A DNA stretch of 41,748 bases, taken from positions 1-41,748 of the forward strand of contig NZ_CAACUY010000067.1 in NCBI RefSeq assembly GCF_900659615.1, read 5' to 3'. A model generated the notes under the pieces. The model did not search any database. It was not told the origin of the DNA and saw only the letters and a program-made list of their open reading frames with translations. This stretch comes from Actinomadura fibrosa (GTDB lineage: Bacteria > Actinomycetota > Actinomycetes > Streptosporangiales > Streptosporangiaceae). The stretch's first letter is position 1. Each line of letters starts with the position of its first letter. Of this stretch, positions 9,640-18,216 are shown one piece after another. The position numbers were made by a program, and so were the translations under genes.

Positions 9640-9760
9640 GAACCCCAGCGATCGCCGAGCAAAACGTTGCGATCGCGTGCGAAGCCAAGTTCGAGCGAAG
9701 CGAGAACTTGATCGCGCAGTGAGCCGCCAGGCGAGCCGAAGCGATGCAGCGATCGCCGCA
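9640..9760. repeat. Dispersed intergenic repeat, copy 2
   Basis: The gap 9614-9836 holds no gene. It contains GAGCCGCCAGGCGAGC (9721-9736) followed by CGAAGCGATGCAGCGATCGCC (9737-9757), both also found at 2411-2465. Nearby are short inverted sequences: GCGATCGC motifs and AAGTTC...GAACTT around 9686-9708. This looks like a folded repeat of the genome's intergenic family. Confidence 0.6.
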
Positions 9761-9823
9761 GCGCCCGTTGAAGGAGGCCCGCCAGGGCCGACGCCAAGGG
9801 CACTGCAATGAACACTCCACCTC

Positions 9824-9837
9824 TAAACTCGCTTCTA
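9824..9837 (+). promoter_or_regulatory. Extended -10 promoter, likely leaderless sppA transcript
   Basis: TAAACT (9824-9829) fits the actinobacterial TANNNT -10 pattern and ends 7 bases before the sppA ATG at 9837. There is no Shine-Dalgarno sequence before that ATG, so transcription probably starts at the A of the start codon. Confidence 0.5.
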
Positions 9838-11540
9838 TGGTGGATCCCGGCACAGTCGTCAACGTCATCAAGCAGGCCCGGGACCGGCGGACGGCGCCGC
9901 TGATCCTGGAGCTGGACCTCACCGAGGGGATCGTGGAGGCCGCTCCGGCGGATCCGATCGCGGCGATCATGTCCATGCGCCGGACGAGCCTGCGGGACGT
10001 CCTGGACGGGCTGCGCCGGGCCCGGTCCGACAGCCGGGTCCGGGCCCTCGTCGTGAAGATCACCGGCGGGGTGGGGCTCGCGCTGGCGCAGGAGCTGCGG
10101 GAGGCCGTGCAGGCGTTCCGGGAGGCGGGCAAGTTCACGGTCGCGTGGGCGGAGACGTTCGGTGAGGGCGGCCGGGGGACGGTGCCGTTCTATCTGGCGA
10201 CCGGTTTCGAGAAGATCTACCTTCAGCCCACGGGCGACGTCGGCCTGACGGGTGTGGCGCTGGAGGAGCCGTTCTTCGCGGGGGCGCTGGAGAAGGCGGG
10301 GGTGCGTCCGCAGTTCGCGAAGCGGCACGAGTACAAGACCATGGCGAACACGTTCATGGAGAAGGCGTACACGCCGGAGCACGAGGAGTCGTCGCAGCGG
10401 CTGGTGGCGTCGTTCGGGGAGCAGATCGCGGCGGGCGTCGCGGCCGCGCGGGGGCTGCCGGAGGAGAAGGTCCGGGAGCTGATCGACCGGGGGCCGCTGC
10501 TCGCGGAGGAGGCGCTCGGGGAGGGCCTCGTCGACCGGCTCGGCTACCGCGACGAGGTGTACGCCGAGCTGCGGGAGCGGTTCGGCGAGTCGGCGCAGCT
10601 CCGCTATGTGGCGCGGTACAACCGCACGCACGGGCTGGCCCGGCGGCTGCCGCAGCCGGGCAGGCAGGACGTGGTCGCGCTCGTCAACGGGCACGGCCCG
10701 ATCCGGCTGGGCCGGAGCGGGCGCGGCGGGCCGCTGCCGAACTCGGGTCCGGCGATGGGGTCGGACACGGTCGGCGCCGCGTTCCGCGCGGCGGTGAAGG
10801 ACGACCGGGTGAAGGCGATCGTGTTCCGGGTCAACAGCCCGGGGGGTTCCGCGGTGGCCTCGGACGCGATCTGGCGCGAGGTGGTGCTGGCGCGGCGGGC
10901 GGGCAAGCCCGTCGTCGTGTCGATGGGCGATGTCGCGGCGTCCGGCGGCTACTACGTCGCGATGGCGGCCGACACGATCGTCGCGCAGCCCGGGACGATC
11001 ACCGGTTCGATCGGGGTGGTGGTCGGGAAGGCGGTGCTGTCGGGGCTGCTGGAGCGGGTCGGTGTCGGGCTCGGTTCGGTCGCGGCGGGCGAGCACGCCC
11101 GGATGTTCAGTTCCACGAAGGAGTTCAGCGAGTCGGAGTGGGAGCGGATCAACGCCTCGCTCGACCGGATCTACGACGACTTCACGGCGAAGGTCGCCGA
11201 GGGGCGCGGGCTGTCCCGCGAGCGCGTCCACGAGCTGGCGCGGGGCCGCGTGTGGACGGGCGCGGACGCCCGGGAGGGGGGTCTGGTGGACGAGCTCGGC
11301 GGCCTGGACCTGGCGCTGGAGCTGGCCCGGAAGAAGGCGGGGCTGCCCGCCGACGCGCCGGTCCGGACGTATCCGCACAGTTCGCCGCTGGAGCGGCTGC
11401 GTCCGCCGGAGTCGAGCGAGGACCGCGCCGCCGCGAGCGCCCGTTTCGACGGGTGGGGGTCGCTGAGCGGCCTGGCCGTCCGGCTGGGGCTGCCGGCGAC
11501 GGGGCCGCTGACCCTTCCGGGCAACTGGGACATCCGCTGA
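9837..11540 (+). CDS. sppA: SppA-like S49 signal peptide peptidase
   Basis: Long-form (67K type) S49 peptidase of 567 residues with two ClpP-like halves. The catalytic Lys is probably Lys167 in the first half (KRHEYKTMAN) and the nucleophile Ser369 in the second (DVAASGGYY, followed by ITGSIGV). E. coli SppA has an N-terminal membrane anchor; here the protein starts MVDPGTVVNVIKQARDRR and no hydrophobic segment is evident, so it may be soluble or peripheral. The ATG at 9837 appears leaderless. An upstream in-frame ATG at 9744 lies in the repeat region and is unlikely. Confidence 0.9.
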   Translation: MVDPGTVVNVIKQARDRRTAPLILELDLTEGIVEAAPADPIAAIMSMRRTSLRDVLDGLRRARSDSRVRALVVKITGGVGLALAQELREAVQAFREAGKFTVAWAETFGEGGRGTVPFYLATGFEKIYLQPTGDVGLTGVALEEPFFAGALEKAGVRPQFAKRHEYKTMANTFMEKAYTPEHEESSQRLVASFGEQIAAGVAAARGLPEEKVRELIDRGPLLAEEALGEGLVDRLGYRDEVYAELRERFGESAQLRYVARYNRTHGLARRLPQPGRQDVVALVNGHGPIRLGRSGRGGPLPNSGPAMGSDTVGAAFRAAVKDDRVKAIVFRVNSPGGSAVASDAIWREVVLARRAGKPVVVSMGDVAASGGYYVAMAADTIVAQPGTITGSIGVVVGKAVLSGLLERVGVGLGSVAAGEHARMFSSTKEFSESEWERINASLDRIYDDFTAKVAEGRGLSRERVHELARGRVWTGADAREGGLVDELGGLDLALELARKKAGLPADAPVRTYPHSSPLERLRPPESSEDRAAASARFDGWGSLSGLAVRLGLPATGPLTLPGNWDIR

Positions 11541-11578
11541 GCGGGACGCCGGAGGCCGGCCCGGGGAAGGACGCGGAG

Positions 11579-12097
11579 ATGGGCGCGGGAGCGGGCGGCG
11601 CAACGGGCTCGGGAGCGGCCGGGGACTTCGTCGAGGCCGTTTCGGGCTTCGCGACGGGCGTGGTCGTCCTGACCGTCCGGGACGGCCGCGACGACCTCGG
11701 CACGACCGTGACCTCGTTCATGTCGGTGTCGCTGGAGCCGCCGATGGTCCTCGCGGGGGTGACGTCGTCGTCCTATCTGGCCGAGGTGCTGCGCCGCCGG
11801 GACCGCTGGGCCGCGACGGTGCTCGGTTCGGGGCAGCGCGCGCTCGCGGGGCGGTTCGCGGCGGAGGGCCGTCCGAGCGCCCGGCTGCTCCTCGCGAGCG
11901 AGCCGCACCACCGCGGCGCGCTGTCGGGCGCGCTGGTCCCGGACACGGGTCTGGCGGCTCTCGAATGCGAGAACCGCCAGGTCATCGAGGCGGGCGACCA
12001 TACGTTGTTCGTCGCCGAGGTGCTCTCCGCGGACTACATCTCCCGCACGGAGAAGCCCTTGATCAGGGTCAACCGCCGCTATCTCGGGGCGGGCTGA
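11579..12097 (+). CDS. Flavin reductase-like (FMN-binding) protein
   Basis: A 172-residue protein of the flavin reductase/HpaC-like fold: FATGVVVLTVRDG, then GTTVTSFMSVSLEPPMVLAGV (the FMN-binding TxTSfxsvSl.PP motif), and a C-terminal EAGDHTLFVAEVLSA. Such proteins reduce FMN with NAD(P)H for partner monooxygenases; no partner lies nearby. ATG 11579 has GGGAAGGACGCGGAG upstream. It follows sppA by 38 bases and may be co-transcribed. Confidence 0.88.
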   Translation: MGAGAGGATGSGAAGDFVEAVSGFATGVVVLTVRDGRDDLGTTVTSFMSVSLEPPMVLAGVTSSSYLAEVLRRRDRWAATVLGSGQRALAGRFAAEGRPSARLLLASEPHHRGALSGALVPDTGLAALECENRQVIEAGDHTLFVAEVLSADYISRTEKPLIRVNRRYLGAG

Positions 12098-12119
12098 GCG
12101 CCCGCCCCGAGCGGTGTCC

Positions 12120-12683
12120 TCAGACGCCGGCCTGCGAGGCCTGGGCGATCTCCCGCGGGAGGCGTTCGAGCAGGCCGCGGAGGTCGTCGGCGTGCTCCTC
12201 CTCCTGGGCGAGAATCTGCTCGAAGACGCGCTTCGTGGTGGGGTCGCCGTCGCCGAGCCACTGGATGATCTCGGTGTAGGACGCGATCGCGATGCGCTCG
12301 GCGACCAGGTCCTCCTTGAGCATCTCGACGAGGTCGAGGCTGGCGTCGTACTCGGCGTGCGCGCGGGTGCTGAGGGTGTCGGGCGAGAAGTCCGGATCGC
12401 CGCCGAGCTGGACGATGCGCTCGGCGAGCATGTCGGCGTGCTCCTGCTCCTCGGCGGCGTGCTCGCGGAACTCGCCCGCCACGGACTCGGCGTGGATGCC
12501 GGTCGCGGTGTAGTAGTGCCGCTTGTAGCGCAGCACGCAGACGATCTCGGTGGCCAGGGCCTCGTTGCAGACCTGGATCACCCGCTCGACGTCCGCGCCG
12601 TAGGCCTCGGTGATCGGCCCCTTCTCGATTTCCTGCCGGGCGCGCTCGCGCAGGGTCTTGATGTCCGTCAGGAACTCCGCCAT
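12120..12683 (-). CDS. Ferritin-like / bacterioferritin-type protein
   Basis: A 187-residue four-helix ferritin-like protein. Metal-ligand motifs are visible: Glu in NEALATEIVCVLRYKRHYY, E..E..H in EFREHAAEEQEHADML, Glu in VEMLKEDLVAERIAIASY, and EQILAQEEEHADDL near the end, giving a dinuclear iron site. It probably oxidises and stores iron or protects DNA. ATG 12683 has GGGAGG 7 bases upstream. The start lies inside the 3' end of hutI (16-base overlap), so it is the last gene of the hut transcript, although its role in histidine use is unclear. Confidence 0.88.
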   Translation of the reverse strand: MAEFLTDIKTLRERARQEIEKGPITEAYGADVERVIQVCNEALATEIVCVLRYKRHYYTATGIHAESVAGEFREHAAEEQEHADMLAERIVQLGGDPDFSPDTLSTRAHAEYDASLDLVEMLKEDLVAERIAIASYTEIIQWLGDGDPTTKRVFEQILAQEEEHADDLRGLLERLPREIAQASQAGV

Positions 12684-13879
12684 CCCATAGCCTCCCGAGT
12701 CTCGTTTTGGGGGCCCTTTACCCGAGAACCCGCCTTCCACACGGCCGCGGTGAGAGGAACTCCGGGCCTGTAGGCGAGGTGGAGCCGGGACGGGGCGTCC
12801 AGGACCTGCACGTCCGCGCGCGCTCCCGGCGCGAGGTGGCCGACGTCGGTTCGGCGGAGCGCGCGCGCACCTCCGGCGGTGGCGGCCCAGACGGCCTCGT
12901 CCGGGGTCATGCGCATGTCGCGGACGGCGATGGCGATGCCGAACGCGATGCTGGAGCTGTAGCAGGATCCGGGGTTGCAGTCGGTGGCGAGGGCGACGGT
13001 GGCGCCCGCGTCGAGGAGGCGGCGCGCGTCCGGGTACGGCTGGCGGGTGGAGAACTCGACGCCGGGCAGGAGCGTCGCGACGGTCTGGGACGAGGCCAGG
13101 GCGTCGACGTCGGCGTCGCTGAGGAACGTGCAGTGGTCGGCGGACGCGGCGTCCAGTTCGACGGCCAGCCGGACGCCGGGCCCCTCGGTGAGCTGGTTGG
13201 CGTGGACGCGCGGCGTCAGCCCCGCCTTCTTCCCCGCCTCCAGGACCTCGCGGGCCTGGTCGGCGTCGAAGGCGCCGCGCTCGCAGAAGACGTCCACCCA
13301 GCGGGCGTGCGGGGCGCAGGCGGCGAGCATGTCCGTGGCGGCGAGGCGCACATAGCCGGACGGGTCGTCCTCGTACTCGGCGGGGACGACGTGGGCGCCG
13401 AGGTAGGTGACCTCGTCGGCGATCTCGGCGGCGAGGCGGACGGCGCGCTCCTCCTGCTCGACCGTGAGGCCGTAGCCGGACTTGCACTCGACCGTTGTGA
13501 CGCCCTGGCGCGCCATCTCGTCCACGAGCCGGCGGAGGTTGGCGCGCAGGGCTTCGTCGGACGCGGCGCGGGTGTGCTCGACCGTGGTGCGGATGCCGCC
13601 CGCCGCGTAGGGGCGGCCGCTCATGCGGGCGGCGAACTCCTCGGCTCGCTCGCCCGCGAAGACGAGGTGGGCGTGGGAGTCCACGAAGCCGGGCAGGACG
13701 GCGCGGCCGCCGGCGTCGAACGCCTCGTCGGCGGCCGGGGCGTCCGCGGCGGGCCCGGTCCAGGCGATCCGGTCGCCGTCGATGACGACCGCGGCGTCGC
13801 GGCGGAGGCCGAGCGGTCCCTCGCCGGCGCCGGGCTCGTTGGTGACCAGTTCCCCGATGTTCGTGATGACGGTGCTCAC
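12668..13879 (-). CDS. hutI: Imidazolonepropionase
   Basis: Third step of histidine degradation: hydrolyses 4-imidazolone-5-propionate to N-formimino-L-glutamate. A 403-residue amidohydrolase-superfamily protein with metal motif VDSHAHLVFAGERAEEF, conserved ECKSGYGL, the later His in LGAHVVP and VHANQL, and ATDCNPGS with the metal Asp. The start is a GTG (MSTVITNIGE). It lies 47 bases after hutF and overlaps the ferritin-like gene by 16 bases. Confidence 0.96.
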   Translation of the reverse strand: MSTVITNIGELVTNEPGAGEGPLGLRRDAAVVIDGDRIAWTGPAADAPAADEAFDAGGRAVLPGFVDSHAHLVFAGERAEEFAARMSGRPYAAGGIRTTVEHTRAASDEALRANLRRLVDEMARQGVTTVECKSGYGLTVEQEERAVRLAAEIADEVTYLGAHVVPAEYEDDPSGYVRLAATDMLAACAPHARWVDVFCERGAFDADQAREVLEAGKKAGLTPRVHANQLTEGPGVRLAVELDAASADHCTFLSDADVDALASSQTVATLLPGVEFSTRQPYPDARRLLDAGATVALATDCNPGSCYSSSIAFGIAIAVRDMRMTPDEAVWAATAGGARALRRTDVGHLAPGARADVQVLDAPSRLHLAYRPGVPLTAAVWKAGSRVKGPQNETREAMGWRSS

Positions 13880-13926
13880 CGGCCCAGCGTCTCACGCGAC
13901 GATCATCCCGGCGCCCGGGAGGGCCG

Positions 13927-15282
13927 CTAGTCGTCCTGGGGTGCGGTGACGGCGGTGATGGCGGCCTCCAGGGCGGCGGGGACGTCGTCGATCAGCAGGT
14001 GGCGGCCGTCGTGGACGATCTGGCGGCCGGACACGACCACGTGCCGGACGTCGGCGGCGGTCGCGGCGAACACGGCGGCCTCGGCCGCGCAGTCCGGGCC
14101 GATCCCGGCGGTGCGGGGCGAGTCGAGCGCGACGGTGACGAGGTCGGCGTACGCGCCGGGCTCCAGCCGCCCGGCCTCGGGCCAGCCGAGGCCGTAGTGG
14201 CCGTTGGACGTGGCGGCGGCGAGCAGTTCCCCCGCCGTCCAGTGGCCGCGGACGCGGGTGCGGAGCCGCTCGTCCAGCTCGACCGCGCGGGCCTCCTCGA
14301 ACAGGTCGATGACGGCGTGCTGGTCGGAGCCGAGGCAGATCGGCGACCCGGCGCGCGCGAGGTCGCGGGCGGGGCCGATGCCGTCGGCGAGGTCGCGTTC
14401 GGTGGTCGGGCACATGCAAACGCCGGTCATCGTCGCGCCGAGCAGGCCGATGTCCTCCTCGTCGAGGTGGGTGGCGTGGACGGCGGTGGTGAGCGCGCCC
14501 AGGGCCCCGGCCTCGGCGAGGAGCCGCGTGGGCGTCATGCCGTAGGCGTCCAGGCAGGCCTGGTTCTCGGCGGGCTGCTCCGACAGGTGGACGTGCAGGG
14601 GCGCGCGGTGCTCCTTCGCCCAGGCCGCGACGGCGCGCAGCTGCTCGCGGGGGACGGCGCGGACGGAGTGGATCGCGGCGCCGACGCGGGCGTGCAGCCG
14701 TCCCGTCTTGCCGGTCTGCTCGTGGAGGCTGTCGACGCGGCGGACCCAGTTGCCCGCGGAGCCGTCGCCGAAGCGGAGCTGCGGGCCCTTGAGCGGCTCG
14801 CCGATGCCGCCGGTGAGGTAGCAGGTGTCGAGCAGGGTGATCCGGATGCCGGCGTCCGCGGCGGCGGCGATGAGGGCCTCGCCCATCGCGTTGGGGTCGC
14901 CGTAGGGGGCGCCGCCGGGCCGGTGGTGCAGGTAGTGGAACTCGCCGACGCAGCTGACGCCGGCGAGGGCCATCTCGGCGAACACGGCGGCGGCGAGGGC
15001 GCGGTAGGAGTCGGGGTCGAGGCGGTCGGCGACCTCGTACATCCGCTCGCGCCAGGTCCAGAACGTCCCGCGGTCGGCCTGGACGCGGCCGCGGAGGGCC
15101 CGGTGGAACGCGTGGGAGTGGGCGTCGGCGAGACCGGGCAGGGTCAGGCCGGGGAGGCGCTGCGCGTGCGGCGCGGCCGGGACGTCGCGGGTGACCCGGG
15201 TGATGCGCTCGCCGTCGGCCTCGATGAGCACGTCGGACGCGATCCCGTCACCAAGCCAGGCGAACTGGGCATACCAGTGCAT
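13927..15282 (-). CDS. hutF: Formimidoylglutamate deiminase
   Basis: Converts N-formimino-L-glutamate to N-formyl-L-glutamate and ammonia, so this organism uses the five-step hut route. 451 residues, amidohydrolase fold: DAHSHAFHRALRG metal motif, GEFHYLHHRPGG, VHLSEQPAEN, HATHLDEEDI and GSDQHAVIDLFEEAR with the metal Asp. ATG 15282 has AGGAAT upstream; the gene follows the M20 amidohydrolase by 10 bases. Confidence 0.95.
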   Translation of the reverse strand: MHWYAQFAWLGDGIASDVLIEADGERITRVTRDVPAAPHAQRLPGLTLPGLADAHSHAFHRALRGRVQADRGTFWTWRERMYEVADRLDPDSYRALAAAVFAEMALAGVSCVGEFHYLHHRPGGAPYGDPNAMGEALIAAAADAGIRITLLDTCYLTGGIGEPLKGPQLRFGDGSAGNWVRRVDSLHEQTGKTGRLHARVGAAIHSVRAVPREQLRAVAAWAKEHRAPLHVHLSEQPAENQACLDAYGMTPTRLLAEAGALGALTTAVHATHLDEEDIGLLGATMTGVCMCPTTERDLADGIGPARDLARAGSPICLGSDQHAVIDLFEEARAVELDERLRTRVRGHWTAGELLAAATSNGHYGLGWPEAGRLEPGAYADLVTVALDSPRTAGIGPDCAAEAAVFAATAADVRHVVVSGRQIVHDGRHLLIDDVPAALEAAITAVTAPQDD

Positions 15283-15292
15283 AGTGGGATTC

Positions 15293-16537
15293 CTACCCGC
15301 ACGCCAGGCCGGTCAGCACTGCGGTAAGGGCCTCCACTCCGGCCAGGCAGTCGGCCGTGTCCGCGTGCTCCGCCGGCGCGTGCGAGATCCCCGTCGGGTT
15401 CCGGACGAACAGCATCGCCGCGGGCATCCGCGACGCGAGCACGCCCGCGTCGTGCCCCGCGCCCGTCGGCAGCACCGGCACGCCGCCGAGGATCGCGCCG
15501 ATCCGGTCGCGCAGGGCCAGGTTGAAGTCGACGACCTCCGTGTAGGACTCCTCGGCGACGTCCACCGCCACCCGGTGCGGGCGCGCGGCCGTCCGCGCGG
15601 CCTCGCCGACCTCCGCCACCGTGCGCCGGACGGCGTCGTCCTCGGGTCCGCGCGCGTCCAGCCAGGCCGTGACGGACGAGGCGATCGCGTTCACCCCGCC
15701 CGGGACGACCCGGACCTTCCCGACGGTCGCGACCGTCCCGTTGCGCTCGGCGGCCTCCCGCGCGGCGAGCACCATCCCGGCGAACGGCAGCATGGGGTCG
15801 CGCCGGTCCGCGAGCCGGGTCGTTCCCGCGTGGTCGCCGGCGCCGGTGAAGCCGAACCGCCACCGCCCGTGCGGGATGATCGAGCTCGCGACGCCGACGG
15901 GCTCCGCCAGCGCCCGTCCCTGCTCGACGTGGAGCTCGACGTGGCAGCCGATCCGGCCGAGCAGCCCCTCGTCCGGGCCGACGGCGTCGGGGTCGAGCCC
16001 GTTCTCGGCCGCGACCTCCGCGAACGTGCGCCCGTCGCCGTCGGTGAGCGCGCGGGCCCGCGCCGGGTCGATCGCCCCGGTCAGCAGCCGCGACCCGAGG
16101 CACGCCACGCCGAACCGGGCGCCCTCCTCCTCGGCGAACGCCCCGACCACGATCGGCCGCCGCAGCCGGACGCCCCGCTCCCGCATCGCGTCGACGGCCG
16201 CGAACGCCGACACCACGCCCAGCGGCCCGTCGAACGCCCCGCCGCCCGGCACCGAGTCGAGATGGCTCCCGGTCAGGACGGCCCCGCCGGACGCCGCGTC
16301 CTGCGACCCGGGGTCCTGCGATCCGGCGCCCTGTGACGCGGCGCCCTCGGGGTGCCACCAGGCGAACAGGTTGCCGTTGGCGTCCCGCTCCACGTCCATG
16401 CCGCGGCGGCGGGCCTCGTCCAGGAACCAGGCGCGGCACTCCAGCTCCGGCGGCGTCCACGCGAAGCGGTGGTAGCCGCCGGTCGCCGCGTCCCGTCCGA
16501 TGGGCAGGAGGTCCGCCCACATCGACGCGAACGTCAC
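15293..16537 (-). CDS. M20 amidohydrolase (allantoate amidohydrolase-like), probable N-formylglutamate hydrolase
   Basis: A 414-residue metal-dependent amidase of the AllC/hydantoinase-carbamoylase family. Metal motifs: LTGSHLDSVPGGGAFDGPLG (His92, Asp103), AFAEEEGARFG (Glu127-128), HVELHVEQG, and HDAGVLASRMPAAMLFVRNP near the end. No HutG is present, yet HutF makes N-formylglutamate; position between hutU and hutF suggests this enzyme performs the final deformylation (inference). Residues 68-84 are a Gly/Ser/Gln-rich insert encoded by 15-bp repeats. The GTG start overlaps the hutU stop by 4 bases. Confidence 0.88.
   Translation of the reverse strand: MTFASMWADLLPIGRDAATGGYHRFAWTPPELECRAWFLDEARRRGMDVERDANGNLFAWWHPEGAASQGAGSQDPGSQDAASGGAVLTGSHLDSVPGGGAFDGPLGVVSAFAAVDAMRERGVRLRRPIVVGAFAEEEGARFGVACLGSRLLTGAIDPARARALTDGDGRTFAEVAAENGLDPDAVGPDEGLLGRIGCHVELHVEQGRALAEPVGVASSIIPHGRWRFGFTGAGDHAGTTRLADRRDPMLPFAGMVLAAREAAERNGTVATVGKVRVVPGGVNAIASSVTAWLDARGPEDDAVRRTVAEVGEAARTAARPHRVAVDVAEESYTEVVDFNLALRDRIGAILGGVPVLPTGAGHDAGVLASRMPAAMLFVRNPTGISHAPAEHADTADCLAGVEALTAVLTGLACG
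16298..16342. repeat. 15-bp tandem repeat inside the M20 amidohydrolase gene
   Basis: Three direct 15-bp units (GTCCTGCGACCCGGG, GTCCTGCGATCCGGC, GCCCTGTGACGCGGC on the plus strand) encode the low-complexity GAGSQDPGSQDA tract near residues 70-81 of the enzyme. Length changes by whole units would keep the frame. Confidence 0.85.
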
Positions 16538-18195
16538 GCGGTCCCCTCGGCCATGGGGATCCGGACGCCGCGCTCGGCGGCGACCTCGGCGGCGCGGTCG
16601 TAGCCGGCGTCGACGTGCCGCATGACGCCCGTGCCGGGGTCGTTGGTGAGGACGCGGCGGAGCTTCTCGCCCGCGAGGGGCGTCCCGTCCGCGACGCAGA
16701 CCTGCCCGGCGTGGATCGAGCGGCCGATGCCGACGCCGCCGCCGTGGTGGATCGACACCCAGGTGGCGCCGGACGCGGTGTTCAGCATGGCGTTGAGCAG
16801 CGGCCAGTCGGCGATGGCGTCCGATCCGTCCGCCATGCCCTCGGTCTCCCGGTACGGGCTGGCGACCGACCCGCAGTCGAGGTGGTCGCGGCCGAGGACG
16901 ATCGGCGCGCTGATCTCGCCGCGCGCCACCAGGTCGTTGAACAGCTCCCCGGCCCGGTCGCGCTCGCCGTAGCCGAGCCAGCAGATCCGGGACGGCAGGC
17001 CCTGGAAGTGGACCTTCTCCCGCGCCATCCGGATCCACCGGGTCAGCGGCTCGTTGTCGGGGAACAGGTCCAGGATCGCCTGGTCGGTGCGGGCGATGTC
17101 CTTCGGGTCGCCGGACAGCGCCGCCCAGCGGAACGGGCCCTTCCCCTCGCAGAACAGCGGCCGGATGTAGGCGGGCACGAACCCCGGGAAGTCGAACGCC
17201 CGCGCGTACCCGGCGAGCTGCGCCTCCCCGCGGATCGAGTTGCCGTAGTCGAACACCTCGGCGCCCGCGTCCTGGAACCCGACCATCGCCTCGACGTGCG
17301 CGGCCATCGACGCGCGGGCCCTGGCGATGAAGCCGTCGCGGTCCTTGTCGCGCTCGGCGGCCATGTCCGCGAACGCGACGCCGCTCGGCAGGTACATCAG
17401 CGGGTCGTGCGCGCTCGTCTGGTCGGTGACGACGTCGATCGGCGCCCCGCGCCGCAGCAGCTCGGGCAGCACGTCGGCGGCGTTGCCGAGCACCGCGATC
17501 GACAGCGGCCGCCGGGCCGCCTTCGCCTCCTCCGCGAGCCGCAGCGCCTCGTCCAGCGAATCGGCGCGGACGTCGCAGTAGCGGTGCGCGACGCGGCGCT
17601 CGATGCGGGACGGGTCGCACTCGACGCAGAGCGCGACGCCGCCGTTCATCGTGACGGCGAGCGGCTGCGCGCCGCCCATCCCGCCGAGCCCGGCGGTCAG
17701 CGTGATCGTCCCGGCGAGCGAGCCGCCGAACCGCTTCGCCGCGACCGCCGCGAACGTCTCGTAGGTGCCCTGGAGGATGCCCTGCGTGCCGATGTAGATC
17801 CACGACCCGGCGGTCATCTGCCCGAACATCGTCAGGCCGAGCGACTCCAGCCGGCGGAACTCCTCCCAGGTCGCCCACTGCGGGACCAGGTTGGAGTTGG
17901 CGATCAGGACGCGCGGCGCCCACTCGTGCGTCCGGAAGATCCCGACGGGCTTGCCGGACTGGACGAGCAGCGTCTCGTCGCCCTCCAGGTCCGCCAGGGA
18001 CCGGACGATGCCGTCGAAGGCGTCCCAGCTCCGGGCCGCCTTCCCCGAGCCGCCGTAGACGACGAGCTCGTCGGGGTGCTCGGCGACCTCCGGGTCGAGG
18101 TTGTTCTGGATCATGCGGAGGGCGGCCTCCTGCGGCCACCCCTTCGCGGTGAGCGCGGTGCCGCGCGGCGCGCGGACGGGACGGGGACCGGACAT
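16534..18195 (-). CDS. hutU: Urocanate hydratase
   Basis: Second step of histidine degradation: NAD-dependent hydration of urocanate to imidazolonepropionate. The 553-residue length is normal. Conserved HutU segments: ELVVYGGSGKAARSW, NSNLVPQWATWEEFRRLES, MTAGSWIYIGTQGILQGTYETF, GLGGMGGAQPLAVTMNGG, FDYGNSIRGEAQLAGY and SGATWVSIHHGGGVGIGRSIHAG. ATG 18195 has CAGGAGC upstream; hutH ends 21 bases before it. Confidence 0.97.
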   Translation of the reverse strand: MSGPRPVRAPRGTALTAKGWPQEAALRMIQNNLDPEVAEHPDELVVYGGSGKAARSWDAFDGIVRSLADLEGDETLLVQSGKPVGIFRTHEWAPRVLIANSNLVPQWATWEEFRRLESLGLTMFGQMTAGSWIYIGTQGILQGTYETFAAVAAKRFGGSLAGTITLTAGLGGMGGAQPLAVTMNGGVALCVECDPSRIERRVAHRYCDVRADSLDEALRLAEEAKAARRPLSIAVLGNAADVLPELLRRGAPIDVVTDQTSAHDPLMYLPSGVAFADMAAERDKDRDGFIARARASMAAHVEAMVGFQDAGAEVFDYGNSIRGEAQLAGYARAFDFPGFVPAYIRPLFCEGKGPFRWAALSGDPKDIARTDQAILDLFPDNEPLTRWIRMAREKVHFQGLPSRICWLGYGERDRAGELFNDLVARGEISAPIVLGRDHLDCGSVASPYRETEGMADGSDAIADWPLLNAMLNTASGATWVSIHHGGGVGIGRSIHAGQVCVADGTPLAGEKLRRVLTNDPGTGVMRHVDAGYDRAAEVAAERGVRIPMAEGTA

Positions 18196-18216
18196 GGCGG
18201 GCTCCTGTTCTCAGGG

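Noticed and set aside
4442..10138. Frames of 1000 codons (plus, 4442-7444) and 1054 codons (minus, 6974-10138)
   Set aside because: Both overlap well-recognised proteins (GlgB, kinase, thioesterase) in another frame and show no domain motifs.
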